A DNA stretch of 48,095 nucleotides from Roseospira navarrensis (GCF_009601025.1 NZ_WIVE01000034.1:1-48095); one strand, 5' to 3'. Shown: positions 8,453 through 17,409, numbered from the stretch's first letter. Numbers and translations: made by a program. The notes: generated by a model not told the origin, from the sequence alone.

Positions 8453-8784
8453 TGCGGCGGATCCTGCGATCCGGATTTGGCGCGGCGGTCGTCCTCTGGG
8501 CGGCCGCCGTGTCGGTCCTGTCGGGGCCCGCATCGGCCGAGGAGATGGCGGCCGCCGACGCGGCCGCGCGCCGCATCATCGCCGCCCATTGCGCCCTGTG
8601 CCATCCGCCTTTGCCCGACGGAACCGGCTGGGTGCAGATGACCGTGGTCCCGCGCGACCGCGCCGGCTGGGCGTCGGAACTGCGGCGCATGGGCACGGAC
8701 TACGACGCCCCGCTGTCCATGGACGAGCGCATGACGCTGCTCGACTACCTGTCGCGCGCCTTCGGCCCAGGCGCGGACGGGTAG
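8452..8784 (+). CDS. Small exported c-type cytochrome-like protein
   Basis: A 110-residue protein with a signal peptide (basic start, hydrophobic core, cleavage near GPASA-EE) and a single heme attachment motif C47-A-L-C50-H51. Met residues at 75, 84 and 92 are possible distal ligands. The family is not pinned down, but the fold length fits a minimal monoheme cytochrome c. Its ATG overlaps the phoD stop (TGATG at 8450-8454), so it is probably co-translated with the phosphatase. Pairing a PhoD phosphatase with a heme protein is unusual and its purpose is unknown. A dispersed repeat follows at the convergent junction with bluB. Confidence 0.75.
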   Translation: MRRILRSGFGAAVVLWAAAVSVLSGPASAEEMAAADAAARRIIAAHCALCHPPLPDGTGWVQMTVVPRDRAGWASELRRMGTDYDAPLSMDERMTLLDYLSRAFGPGADG

Positions 8785-8821
8785 GACCACGCGGCAAGCC
8801 AGACCACCCCCCGACCTCCTC

Positions 8822-9041
8822 TGATGCCGGGCGGGCGTTGCACTCCCGCCCGCAGCGTTTTCATCCCCATCCCTGGGCGAAACGGTCCGGACGGGGCTGC
8901 AAGCTCCGTTCGGCATGTGAGTCTTTGTTTTTGTCGCCGCAGCGCCCCTGTGGGGCGCGCGGCTCCGCCGCTTCGCGGCGCGGGTGCAGTCGCACCGGCC
9001 GCCCGACGAAAAGGATGAACCTTTCCGTCGGGCGGTATGAC
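8822..9041 (+). repeat. Modular hairpin repeat D, copy 1
   Basis: Part a (8823-8917) matches 45725-45821 in inverted orientation. Part b (8921-9041) begins GTCTTTGTTTTTGTCGCCGC and matches 45555-45605; its second half, from CGCCGCTTCGCGGCG and GGTGCAGTCGCACC to GGCGGTATGAC, matches 35574-35648. Between conserved hairpins lies a hairpin of unrelated sequence in each copy (here CGAAAAGG-ATGAA-CCTTTCCG). The ends form an imperfect inverted repeat (TGATGCCGG against TCATACCGC). It sits between two convergent genes. Confidence 0.8.
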
Positions 9042-9077
9042 TTGGCTTTTCTGTCGTGTGCCCCTCCCGCGCCCCGC

Positions 9078-9701
9078 CTACACCGACTCCCAGCGGGTCG
9101 GAACGTTCGGCTGCCAGCCCGCCCGGTCCAGCAACGGCCGGTCGTCGTGGGCCTCGGGGTAGCCCAGGCAGAGATAGGCCGTGAAGCACCAGCTCTCCGG
9201 CACCGCGAACAGCCGCTCCAGTTCGAGCGGCTCCAGGATCGAGACCATCCCCAGCCCCACGTTCTCCGCCCGGGCGGCCAGCCACAGGGTGTGGATCGCC
9301 ATCGCCGTGGACTGCATCAGGGTTTCCGGCATGGTCTGACGGCCCAGTCCGGCGCCCTCCGCCGGGTCCGTCTCGGTGAACACAGCCAGATGCACGGGCG
9401 CCCGGTCCAGGCCCGCCAGCTTCAGGCGGTTGTACTTGGCGAGCCGCGGCCCGTCGTAGATGGTCGATGCGGCCGTGCGGCAGCGCTCGAATTCGGCGCG
9501 GACCGCGTCCCGCAGACCTTTCGTTTCGACCCTTAACACCCGCCAGGGCCGGGCGTTGCCCACGGACGGTGCGGTGTCCATGGAGTCCCGCAGGCGGTCG
9601 AGGACCCCTTCGGGAACAGGCTCGGAGCGGAAGTGGCGGATGTCGCGGCGCCACTCCAGAAGCTGGCGGAGGGAGTCGGCATGGGACGGGTCAAAGCGCA
9701 T
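9078..9701 (-). CDS. bluB: 5,6-dimethylbenzimidazole synthase BluB
   Basis: A 207-residue flavin-dependent enzyme of the nitroreductase superfamily. BluB uses reduced FMN and oxygen to cannibalise FMN into 5,6-dimethylbenzimidazole, the lower ligand of cobalamin. Family features: RRDIRHF near the start, APSVGNARPWR, the segment KLAGLDRAPVHLAVF, the GRQTMPET loop, LWLAARAENVGLGMVSIL, and the end AYLCLGYPE...RAGW. The start is uncertain: an in-frame GTG lies at 9713 (211 residues) and the ATG at 9701; neither has a good ribosome binding site. No cobalamin riboswitch or other cob genes are visible. Convergent with the phoD operon. Confidence 0.9.
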   Translation of the reverse strand: MRFDPSHADSLRQLLEWRRDIRHFRSEPVPEGVLDRLRDSMDTAPSVGNARPWRVLRVETKGLRDAVRAEFERCRTAASTIYDGPRLAKYNRLKLAGLDRAPVHLAVFTETDPAEGAGLGRQTMPETLMQSTAMAIHTLWLAARAENVGLGMVSILEPLELERLFAVPESWCFTAYLCLGYPEAHDDRPLLDRAGWQPNVPTRWESV

Positions 9702-9810
9702 GGGAACCGGCACGAAAGGGACGCTGCGGTCGGCGGGCGACCGGCGCGTCGGGTTGACAAGTGGAGCGGCGCAACGCCGGACGGCGCGGCCGCGATCGCG
9801 GGGGCGGGGT

Positions 9811-9888
9811 CGTCATCCCCGGCGCGGCCCGCGACCGCACAGGGGAAGAGACGTCCCGGGGACGGACGCGACCCCGGGACCCGATCAC
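9811..9888. repeat. GC-rich hairpin repeat between bluB and the SHOCT gene
   Basis: Contains CGTCATCCCCGGCGCGG and the hairpin GTCCCGGGG / CCCCGGGAC (9853-9861 with 9872-9880), ending in GATCACTGGAC at the stop codon of the SHOCT gene. The wording resembles GTCATCCC...GGATC intergenic repeats widespread in Alphaproteobacteria. It may end transcription of the leftward lipoprotein-SHOCT pair. Confidence 0.45.
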
Positions 9889-11258
9889 TGGACGGCGGGC
9901 GCCGTCCCCGACGGGGACGGGGCGTCGTCGTCCACGCGGCCGAAGGCGCGCCGCAGGATGGCCTGGCGGCGGTCGGCGTATTCATTCTCGGTCAACAGGC
10001 CCTGCTCGCGCAGGTCGCGCAGCGTGGCCAATTGCGCGCCGATGCTGGCGTCCGGATCGGGCAGGGCGGGCTTGGCCGCGTCAGGGGAAGGCGCGGCGGC
10101 CCGGACCTCGTCGCGCGGCAGCCCGCTGCCCACGCCGCCCAGGACGATCACGCTGTCCGAGGGGGTCGAGGGGGCCGGGGCGGCCGGGGTCGGTGCCGTT
10201 TCGACGGGCGCGACGTCGGCGGGCTGCGCTGCTGGCGGCGGCCGATCCGACGGCGGGGTCTCGACCACCGGCGCCGGCGCGGGCGTCGGGGCCGGGATGG
10301 GATCGGGCGCGGGCGCAGGATCGGGGACGGCCGCCTGCTGCGGGGGCGGCGTCGGTTCGGGCGCGGGCGCGGGATCGGGTCGCGCGGCCTGCTGTTGCTG
10401 TTGCGGCGGGGTCGGCGCGGGGATCAACGCGGGGGCCGGCTCGGGGGTCGGCTCGGGGTTCGGCTCGGGGGCCGGCTCGGGCGCGGCGGCCACGGCGGGG
10501 GCCGGCGCGGGGATCACCGGCGCGAAGGGGTCCGGCTTCGGACCCAGGGCCGCATGATCCGTTCGCGGGGGCGGAGCCGGCGGCGCGGCCGAGACGGCGG
10601 GGGTGGGCGCGGGGTCGCGGGCGGGCGCCCGGGTCGGGGCCGCCGGCGCCGGTGTTTCGGGCCGCGCGGCCACGGCCGGTGCGGCGGGCCGCCCGATCCC
10701 CAGGGCCGTGCGCAGACTGTCGCGGCGGGCGCGCAGGCCGGCATCATCCGGGGCCAGGGCGAGCGCGACCTCGCACGCGCTGAGCGCGGCCCGCCCGCTC
10801 AGGGTCTCGCACTTGATCCGCTCCACCCGAAGCTGCACCGCGCCGCTGGTATCGGCGCGGGCCGCGGCCTGCTGCTCCTGGAAGCGCTGTTCCTCAAGGT
10901 AGCTGCGGGCGATCCGCAGGGCGTGCGCGATGTCGGCCCCGCCGGCCCCGGCGGCGCGGGCCTGGTCCAGGACCTGGATGGCGCGTTCGGCCTGTCCGGC
11001 GCGTTTGAGCGCCTCGGCCAGGGCCACGGCCACCCGGCCGTTGGTGCGGTCGGCCTCGAAAGCGCGGGTGCAGATGCTGGCCGCCCGGTTCGGCGCGGTC
11101 GCCAGGCACTGCGCCGCCGTGTGATCGTACTGCGCCCAGGTCGGCGCGGACCAGACCAGGGCCGAGGCCATCACCGCGACCCGCAAGGCGGCCACGCCGG
11201 TCCGGCCTTTCGCCGGCCCGGCGCGATCCCGCTGTCTAGTAGCCGCCACCGCCGCCAT
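9885..11258 (-). CDS. Exported TPR / Pro-rich / SHOCT protein
   Basis: A 457-residue protein. A signal peptide with a long basic start ends near WSAPTWA-QYD. Residues about 50-185 are helical with repeated Ala/Leu patterns like TPR units. About 185-370 is a low-complexity Pro/Ala/Glu linker with PEP and PQQQQQ runs. Residues 406-439 (from IGAQLATLRDLREQG to QAILRRAF) match the SHOCT motif, a short C-terminal oligomerisation-type domain. The start lies inside the end of the upstream lipoprotein gene (23-bp overlap), so the two are co-expressed. Divergent from the type VI secretion operon, it may be an accessory envelope protein of that system; this is inferred from position. The linker holds 12-bp tandem repeats near 10440-10480. 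Confidence 0.7.
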   Translation of the reverse strand: MAAVAATRQRDRAGPAKGRTGVAALRVAVMASALVWSAPTWAQYDHTAAQCLATAPNRAASICTRAFEADRTNGRVAVALAEALKRAGQAERAIQVLDQARAAGAGGADIAHALRIARSYLEEQRFQEQQAAARADTSGAVQLRVERIKCETLSGRAALSACEVALALAPDDAGLRARRDSLRTALGIGRPAAPAVAARPETPAPAAPTRAPARDPAPTPAVSAAPPAPPPRTDHAALGPKPDPFAPVIPAPAPAVAAAPEPAPEPNPEPTPEPAPALIPAPTPPQQQQQAARPDPAPAPEPTPPPQQAAVPDPAPAPDPIPAPTPAPAPVVETPPSDRPPPAAQPADVAPVETAPTPAAPAPSTPSDSVIVLGGVGSGLPRDEVRAAAPSPDAAKPALPDPDASIGAQLATLRDLREQGLLTENEYADRRQAILRRAFGRVDDDAPSPSGTAPAVQ

Positions 11259-12027
11259 CGCCGCCTTCCCTGCTCATGATCCCGCTGCCACCGCCCCCGG
11301 CGGGGTCGCGCCACGCCCAGGCGCCGGATGGCAGCCGGATCAGGTTGAACAGCCACCGGCGCTCAACCGTTGTGTAGGGCGGGTTTTCCTGCGCCAGCGT
11401 CTGTTCCATCGACTGGCGCATCTGCAGGAGCCCGGCCTCCTCCGCACTGTACTGTCCGTCGCTGTTCTCGTCGATTCCGGTCTGGACACCCTGCGCCACG
11501 CGGGCCATTTCCTGCGCCAGCGCGTGGGCCTCGGAGGCCGATCCGGCGCCCAGCACCGCGTCCGACAGGCCGATGAGAAGGCCCACGTCATACAGCACCG
11601 CCTCGCCGATTTCGGTGAACCGGGTCCCGTTCGACCGCACGTTCGGGGTCGCGTCGGCGGATTCCATGGCGAAGCGGACGTGGCTGACCGAGCCCTCCAG
11701 CGCGCGCCGCAGCCCGTAGCCGGCGCCCGGCCCGGATGCCTGAAGGCGGGGGTCGATGGCGTGGCGCATGTCGCGCACGTTCGCCTTGATCGCCGCCAGA
11801 TCGGACGCGGCCGCGGCGGCCCGGGCCTCCTGCGTCACCACGCGGGCCTCGCGCTCCGCCGTGTCCAGCAGCCCGGCCTTGCCCGGGGTGTCGGTCCAGG
11901 CCGTCATGGTGTGGCCGATGTGCGTATGGGCGATGGTGGGCCGCTGCACGGTCACGCACCCCGACACCATCCCCGCCAGACCCCCTGCCAGGCCGATGAG
12001 AACCAAGCCCCTGAAAACCGTCCGCAT
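11236..12027 (-). CDS. EF-hand-bearing lipoprotein beside the T6SS operon
   Basis: A 263-residue lipoprotein with signal peptide and lipobox VSGC (Cys24). The body is mostly helical and Ala-rich. A canonical EF-hand loop, DENSDGQYSAEE, lies at residues 186-197 with acidic residues at positions 1, 5 and 12, suggesting Ca binding. The tail ends in a Gly-rich segment (DGGGGGY). The ATG at 12027 has GGAGGT seven bases upstream. It is co-directional and overlapping with the TPR/SHOCT gene and divergent from pppA. It is not an obvious TssJ, which is smaller and beta-rich, but it is the only outer-membrane lipoprotein candidate in this cluster. The family is not recognised. Confidence 0.75.
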   Translation of the reverse strand: MRTVFRGLVLIGLAGGLAGMVSGCVTVQRPTIAHTHIGHTMTAWTDTPGKAGLLDTAEREARVVTQEARAAAAASDLAAIKANVRDMRHAIDPRLQASGPGAGYGLRRALEGSVSHVRFAMESADATPNVRSNGTRFTEIGEAVLYDVGLLIGLSDAVLGAGSASEAHALAQEMARVAQGVQTGIDENSDGQYSAEEAGLLQMRQSMEQTLAQENPPYTTVERRWLFNLIRLPSGAWAWRDPAGGGGSGIMSREGGDGGGGGY

Positions 12028-12453
12028 GCGATGCACCTCCCTGGTCATGGGCCGTGGCGGCCCCCGCCCCGCGTCTCCGGATGGCGCTGGTCCGGCGTGC
12101 GATCCCCGACCGGGGCGCGCCGGGTGGCACCGCAACAGCCCACGCCGCCACTCAAGTATCGCAAAGGCGTCGCAGGCCAGCAACACTGGAATGATACGGA
12201 CACGCAAATACCGGCGCGGCCATCGGGGCGGCGCGTCCGCCCGGGTCACGACGGCGTTCTCAGGCCCGGCACGGTGTGCTAGCGTGCTCGGCACGACGCG
12301 ACCCGTCCGGCCGCTCTTCCGGACGCCCGAGCCGCGACCGGGCGGCCGGAGTCCGAGGATCCCGGGGATCGCGGGCGCGCCATGATCGGAACACGAGGAC
12401 GGTGCGGGACACGCGCACGGCATGGTCAGGGACGGCGGGATGGGCGGCGGCTG
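12028..12453. promoter_or_regulatory. Divergent control region of the T6SS locus
   Basis: A 426-bp gap between the leftward lipoprotein genes and the rightward pppA-ppkA-tss operon must hold both promoters. It is locally less GC-rich around 12160-12220. A possible -10 element lies in GTGTGCTAGCG (12275-12285), with no good -35. No sigma-54 promoter was recognised. Confidence 0.4.
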
Positions 12454-13263
12454 ATGAACAAGGGCACGCAACGAATCGTAAGCGCCAGTGCGTCCCATGT
12501 CGGACTCGTCCGCTCGGTCAACGAAGACAACTATCTTGAACGCCCGGACATCGGGCTGTGGGCCGTGGCCGACGGCATGGGCGGGCACAGTCGCGGCGAT
12601 CTGGCCAGCCAGACGGTCTGCCGCGTCCTGAGCGAGATTCCGCCGCCCGCCTCTGGTCTGGAGTTGCTGAACGCCGTGCGCGACGGGTTGCACGCGGCCC
12701 ATGCGGAACTGCTGGACCATGCCGCCGCGCTGGGCGGAGAGGAAACCATCGGCACCACCGTCGTGGTGCTGATGGTCTATCAGGATCATTTCGCCTGCGT
12801 CTGGGCGGGCGATTCCCGCTGCTATCTGATGCGCGACGGCGCGTTGACCCGGGTGACCCACGACCACAGCGTGGTCCAGGGCATGATCGACAGCGGCGCG
12901 CTGGCGGAATCGGAAGCCGAGGGCCACCCCCTGTCCAATGTGGTCACCCAGGCGCTGGGCGCGCGCGGCGACCTGGAGCCGGCGTCGGTCCATGGACCGC
13001 TGGCGCCGGGCGACATGCTGTTGCTGTGCTCGGACGGGCTGAGCCGCATGGTCCCGGACGCCGACATCGCCGACACCCTCGGCCGGTACGGCCTGGGCAG
13101 CGTGGATCATCTGATCGATCAGGCGCTCAGCGCCGGTGGGCGGGACAACGTCACGGTGGTCGTCGTGACGACGGGCGGGGCCGACCCCGCCAGGTCTCGC
13201 CGCGGCGACGACTTCGACAGCGACGACACGGCCATCCACTGGAGGGACAACGGCCATGGCTGA
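12454..13263 (+). CDS. pppA: PP2C-type Ser/Thr phosphatase PppA
   Basis: A 269-residue cytoplasmic metal-dependent phosphatase. All PP2C motifs are present: SVNEDNYL, VADGMGGHSRGDLAS, ETIGTTVVVLMV, WAGDSRCYLMRDG, THDHSVVQGM, LLCSDGLSRMV and GGRDNVTVVVV; the Asp residues for the two metals are in place. In type VI secretion, PppA reverses phosphorylation by PpkA and switches the apparatus off. The ATG at 12454 is preferred to the longer frame from 12382, whose extra residues are Arg/Gly-rich. The kinase start overlaps its last 8 bp. It is the first gene of the rightward operon. Confidence 0.93.
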   Translation: MNKGTQRIVSASASHVGLVRSVNEDNYLERPDIGLWAVADGMGGHSRGDLASQTVCRVLSEIPPPASGLELLNAVRDGLHAAHAELLDHAAALGGEETIGTTVVVLMVYQDHFACVWAGDSRCYLMRDGALTRVTHDHSVVQGMIDSGALAESEAEGHPLSNVVTQALGARGDLEPASVHGPLAPGDMLLLCSDGLSRMVPDADIADTLGRYGLGSVDHLIDQALSAGGRDNVTVVVVTTGGADPARSRRGDDFDSDDTAIHWRDNGHG

Positions 13264-15223
13264 GCCCGGCGGCCCGCAGCACCTCGGCAAGTACCTGCTG
13301 CGCCGCGTGCTCGGCAAGGGCGCCATGGGCATCGTCTACGAAGGCTATGACGAGAAGCTCGACCGCACCGTGGCGATCAAGACCATCCGCTCCGAGTTGT
13401 GGGATTCCGACGACGCCGACGAAATGCGCGAGCGCTTCATCCGCGAGGCCCGCGCGGTCGCCGGCATGTCGCATCCCAACATCGTCACGCTGTACGAGTT
13501 CGACGAGAAGGACGGCACCGGCTTCATGGCCCTGGAGTTCGTCGCCGGCCAGACGCTGAAGGCGCACATGGCGGCGGCGCCCGGGCGGCGCATGGAGCCG
13601 CGCGACGCCATCAAGGTCGCGGTGCGCATCCTGGAGGGGCTCGCCTACTCCCACCGGATGGAGGTCACGCACCGGGACATCAAGCCCGGCAACGTCATGC
13701 TGACACCCGACGGTCAGGTGAAGATCCTGGATTTCGGCGTGGCGCGGCTGGCGTCGGCGGGCATCACGGTGGCCGGCACCATGCTGGGCACGCCGGCCTA
13801 CATGGCGCCCGAGCAGTTGCTGGGCAAGGGCGTGGACCACCGCGCCGATCTCTACAGCGTGGGCGTCGTGCTGTACGAGATGTTGACGGGGCGCAAACCG
13901 TACGAAGGCGACGTCAACCAGATCCACCTTCAGGTGCTGCAGGGCGAGGTGGAGCCTCCGAGCGCGCTGGTGCCCGAGCTGACCCCCGAACTGGACGATG
14001 TGGTGCTGAGCGCCCTGTCCAAGGACGCGGACACCCGCTTCCCGGATGCCGACAGCTTCGCCGCGGCCCTGCGCGACACGCTGGACGAGCCGCTGTCGAT
14101 CCCCACGGCCCGGCCCGCCTTCGCCGATCCGGACGCCACCGTGGTGCAGGGCGTGGGCGAGGGCACCTGGGGCTCGCGCGGCGGCACCGCCCCCGGCCTG
14201 CGCACGGCGACCGGCCTGCGCACGGGCACGGGCACGGGCACGGGCACCGCGCCGGGGCTGCGCACCGCCCGGGGCGCGGCGCCCCCGCCCGAGCCCCGGA
14301 AGCGCAAGGGCCGGGGCGGTCTGGTGGCCGCGCTGGTGCTGCTCCTGCTGGCGGGCGGCGGCGGGGCCGGCGGCTGGTACTGGTGGACCGAGATCCGCCC
14401 GCAGCGCGACGGCGACGGCGAGTCGGCGGGGACGCACACCGCCTCGGCGCCGGCCGCGGTGCCCAGCTTCGCGAACGGCTCCGGTGACGGCGGCGCGGGC
14501 GACGGGCAGAGCGGACCGAGCGGACCGAGCGCACCGAGCGGGCCGGGGACCGGCGAGAGCACGCGCAGCACGGGGTCCGCCCCCGGAACCGCGCCGGAAA
14601 CGCAGGCCGTCGCCACGGCGGATCCCCCCGACGATGCGCCGCCAGATCCGCCCGCCGATCCACCCGCCGAACCATCCGCCGAACCGTCCTCGGGCACCGC
14701 CGCCGATCCGGCGCCGCCGACGGTGCCGGATCCCCGGCCCGAGCCAACACCGACGCCCCCGCCCTCCGATCCGCCGGAGCAACTCGCCGCGTTGCCGCCG
14801 GACAGCCTGCGCGTCACCACGACGCGGGGCCCCTCGCCGGTGTTCGCGCCGGACGAGACCCTGGACGTGACCGTGCGGGCCGACCGGCCGCTGTTCACCT
14901 ACTGCTTCTACGAGATGGGGCACGGCGACATCGTGCGCATCTTCCCCACACAGTTCGCCAAGGACCCCATGGTCAAGCCGGGCCGGGACCTGCGCCTGCC
15001 CGGGGACCAGCCGTTCCTGATCCGCATGGACACCCCGGGCGAGACCGAGCGGGTCGCCTGCATCGGCGCGGAATCCGACCTGACCGCGCGGGTTTCCGTG
15101 CTGCTGGGGGGTGGCGGCCTGGAGGTTCTGCCGGTGGATTCCCTCGACACCATCCTGGCCACGATCAACCGGGCCGCGAACGGGCGCGCGGCTGCTCAAA
15201 CTCTTACGGTCCGTGTGCGCTAG
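13256..15223 (+). CDS. ppkA: Membrane Ser/Thr kinase PpkA with DUF4384 domain
   Basis: A 655-residue Hanks-type kinase. Kinase domain about 11-270: glycine loop LGKGAMGIVYEG, K42, HRD at 139-141, DFG from 159, and APE in YMAPEQ. A disordered linker with GT and PSGP repeats surrounds a single membrane helix at about 353-377, then a Pro-rich periplasmic stalk leads to a C-terminal domain (about 520-645; FTYCFYEMGHGDIVRIFP) of the DUF4384 type. In T6SS the kinase phosphorylates an Fha-type protein to trigger assembly; no fha gene is in the window. GGAGGG lies nine bases before the ATG, inside pppA. The linker has four CACGGG units (14221-14244). A gap of 239 bp separates it from tssA. Confidence 0.93.
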   Translation: MAEPGGPQHLGKYLLRRVLGKGAMGIVYEGYDEKLDRTVAIKTIRSELWDSDDADEMRERFIREARAVAGMSHPNIVTLYEFDEKDGTGFMALEFVAGQTLKAHMAAAPGRRMEPRDAIKVAVRILEGLAYSHRMEVTHRDIKPGNVMLTPDGQVKILDFGVARLASAGITVAGTMLGTPAYMAPEQLLGKGVDHRADLYSVGVVLYEMLTGRKPYEGDVNQIHLQVLQGEVEPPSALVPELTPELDDVVLSALSKDADTRFPDADSFAAALRDTLDEPLSIPTARPAFADPDATVVQGVGEGTWGSRGGTAPGLRTATGLRTGTGTGTGTAPGLRTARGAAPPPEPRKRKGRGGLVAALVLLLLAGGGGAGGWYWWTEIRPQRDGDGESAGTHTASAPAAVPSFANGSGDGGAGDGQSGPSGPSAPSGPGTGESTRSTGSAPGTAPETQAVATADPPDDAPPDPPADPPAEPSAEPSSGTAADPAPPTVPDPRPEPTPTPPPSDPPEQLAALPPDSLRVTTTRGPSPVFAPDETLDVTVRADRPLFTYCFYEMGHGDIVRIFPTQFAKDPMVKPGRDLRLPGDQPFLIRMDTPGETERVACIGAESDLTARVSVLLGGGGLEVLPVDSLDTILATINRAANGRAAAQTLTVRVR

Positions 15224-15462
15224 TGCAGCCGGGCCTTGCGCCCGCCGGAGCGATCTCGGGGCCGGTCAACGCGGCGTGTCAGGGCGGAAGCGCGGCCTGA
15301 CCCTGTCCCGTCGCTTGGCACGCCGGGTTCGAAGGGCTATTCTTTCGCTCAAATATTCCTGTCACCCTGGGCTGGGCGGGTACGGTCAAAGCGGGTGACG
15401 GGCACGGGGGACACTGGTCGGGCGCATCCACTGGGGTGAGCCATTGGGGGGCAAACACGGCG

Positions 15463-16626
15463 ATGGTCGAACGTGTACTGGATGTCGAGGCGATGCTGGC
15501 CCCGATCGAGGGCGAGTGTCCCACCGGCGTGGACCTGAGGGAGGTGACCTCGGGCACCTCGTCCCTGTCCACGCTGAAGGACCTGCGCTCGGCGGCGTCC
15601 AACGCCGAACGCAACATGGTCCTGGACGAGGACGATGGCGGCATTCCCGAGCAGTGGGGCGAAATCGTTGATCTGGCCCCCAAGGTGCTGGCCACCGAAT
15701 CCAAGGATCTGCGGATCGCCTGTTCCCTGATCGAGGCGTCGGTGCGTTACGATGGCTTCGCCGGCCTGCGCGACGGCTTCGACCTGCTGATCGGGCTCAT
15801 CGAGCAGTACTGGGACGACCTCTATCCCCCGATCGAGGATACGGTTGAGGACAAGGTTCTCGACATCGTTCATCTGAACGGGTCGGGCCAGGACGGCACC
15901 CTGATCGCGCCCCTGCGGCGCATTCCGTTGACCCAGGGCATGACCGGCGCCTTCGGGCACTGGCGCTTCGAGCAGGCCAGCGAGCTGCGCAAGCTGACCG
16001 ACGAGGACAAGATCGCCGCCCGCGTCGAGGCCGGCGCGATCACCTACCAGACCTTCGAACAGGCCGTGCTGGAAACGCCGGTCTCGTTCTACAGCGACCT
16101 GTCCAAGACCCTGGCGGGCGCGCGGGCCAGCTTCACCCGCCTGGACGCGCTGCTGACCGAAAAGTGCGGGGCGGAGGCGCCGCCCACCAGCAACATCCGG
16201 GACACGCTGGAGCAGATCGCGGACACTGTGTCCTTCATCATCCGCACCTGGAACAAGGCCAGCGCGGACGACGGCGGTGGCGACACCGGCGGCGGCGATG
16301 CCGGCTCCGGCGGGGGTGACGGCGGCGACGCGGGCGGCGGCGGCGGCGGCGGCGCGGGGACCGGCGGTGGCGTGTCGGTCGCGGCGGCCGGGGCGATCCA
16401 GTCGCGCGAGCAGGCGTTCTCGCAGCTTCTCAAGATCGCCGAGTTCTTCCGCAAGACGGAGCCGCACTCCGTCATTCCGCACACCCTGGAAGACCTGGTG
16501 CGCCGCGGCCGCCTGCCGCTGACCAACCTGCTGGCCGAGCTGATCCCGGACGATGACGCCCGGCACAACTTCTATATCCGGGCGGGAATCGTGCCGCCCC
16601 AAGACGACTCCGACGGGTCCGAGTAA
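15463..16626 (+). CDS. tssA: T6SS protein TssA (ImpA family)
   Basis: A 387-residue cytoplasmic protein of the TssA/ImpA family, which caps or primes the baseplate and sheath. The N-terminal ImpA domain (about 1-130) is clear: MLAPIEGECPTGVDLR near the start and WDDLYPPIED in the middle. A long Gly/Asp-rich linker lies at about 267-305, followed by a helical C-terminal part with AFSQLLKIAEFFRKTEPHS and LVRRGRLPLTNLLAELI. The ATG at 15463 fits the family start and follows a G-run; an in-frame GTG at 15436 is the alternative. It follows ppkA by 239 bp and tssB follows after 249 bp. Confidence 0.92.
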   Translation: MVERVLDVEAMLAPIEGECPTGVDLREVTSGTSSLSTLKDLRSAASNAERNMVLDEDDGGIPEQWGEIVDLAPKVLATESKDLRIACSLIEASVRYDGFAGLRDGFDLLIGLIEQYWDDLYPPIEDTVEDKVLDIVHLNGSGQDGTLIAPLRRIPLTQGMTGAFGHWRFEQASELRKLTDEDKIAARVEAGAITYQTFEQAVLETPVSFYSDLSKTLAGARASFTRLDALLTEKCGAEAPPTSNIRDTLEQIADTVSFIIRTWNKASADDGGGDTGGGDAGSGGGDGGDAGGGGGGGAGTGGGVSVAAAGAIQSREQAFSQLLKIAEFFRKTEPHSVIPHTLEDLVRRGRLPLTNLLAELIPDDDARHNFYIRAGIVPPQDDSDGSE

Positions 16627-16712
16627 CCGGCGGGGTCATCGGTCACGCGGACCCTACCGCGTGCCGGCGTGGAGACAGAGAGACAGGACGAGGCTGACGG
16701 GACCGGCAGGAT

Positions 16713-16729
16713 CCGGGGCAGCGCCCCGG
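16713..16729 (+). terminator. GC hairpin between tssA and tssB
   Basis: CCGGGGC, AGC, GCCCCGG without a T-tract, in the 249-bp gap before tssB. More likely an attenuator or RNA-processing hairpin than a full terminator. Confidence 0.3.
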
Positions 16730-16875
16730 TCAAGGGACGGACCCCCCGCCCCGATCCACCACACCGACCGGCGCGGGCGTCCAGGCCCCCGCCGGCACCA
16801 GTTGGGGCCGCTCATGGCCGCACGACGGGACCACGGCCCGGAAGGCGCCCCGCGGCATGACGAAGGGAGACGATG

Positions 16876-17409
16876 ATGGCGGAGAGCGTTCACAACAGAT
16901 TGAACCGGGTCAGGAAACCGCGCGTGCACATCCGCTACGATGTGGAGACCGAAGGCGCGGTGGTCGAACGGGAACTGCCGTTCGTGGTCGGCGTGCTGGG
17001 CTCGCTGTCGGGCGATCCGACGGCGCCGTTGCCGCCGCTGCGCGATCGCAAGTTCGTGACCATCGACCGCGACAACTTCGATCAGGTCATGCAGCGCATG
17101 AATCCCGGCCTGAACCTGAAGGTCGAGAACACCCTGAAGGGCGACGGGAGCGAAATGCCGGTCAACCTGAAGTTCAACTCCATGGAGGACTTCGAGCCGG
17201 CTCGCGTGGCCGAACAGGTGCCGGCGCTGAAATCGCTGATGGAGACCCGCAACAAGCTGCGGGACCTGATGTCCAAGGCGGACCGCTCCGAGGACCTGGA
17301 GGCCCTGCTCGAAAAGGTGCTTCAGAACAAGGACGATCTGGCCGCCCTGCAGCAGGCCCTGGGCGTCGAGCCCGAAAGTGAAAACGCCGAGGGAGGGGAC
17401 AAGGCATGA
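16876..17409 (+). CDS. tssB: T6SS contractile sheath small subunit TssB (VipA)
   Basis: A 177-residue protein that with TssC forms the contractile sheath. It begins [17 protein letters not shown] followed by [11 protein letters not shown], has the [13 protein letters not shown] motif and [15 protein letters not shown], and ends in helices followed by an acidic tail, all as in VipA. Two ATGs are adjacent (16873 and 16876); the second is chosen because AAGGGAG is then spaced six bases away and MAES is the usual family start. The stop overlaps the tssC start (ATGA). Only one tssB serves two tssC-like genes here. Confidence 0.95.
   Translation: MAESVHNRLNRVRKPRVHIRYDVETEGAVVERELPFVVGVLGSLSGDPTAPLPPLRDRKFVTIDRDNFDQVMQRMNPGLNLKVENTLKGDGSEMPVNLKFNSMEDFEPARVAEQVPALKSLMETRNKLRDLMSKADRSEDLEALLEKVLQNKDDLAALQQALGVEPESENAEGGDKA

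Noticed and set aside
9702-9884. Cobalamin riboswitch upstream of bluB
   Set aside because: No B12-box-like conserved sequence or multibranch pattern was seen; the region holds only a GC hairpin repeat.
13151-15199. A long reverse ORF over ppkA
   Set aside because: The forward kinase motifs are complete; the reverse reading is Arg/Gly/Gln low complexity.
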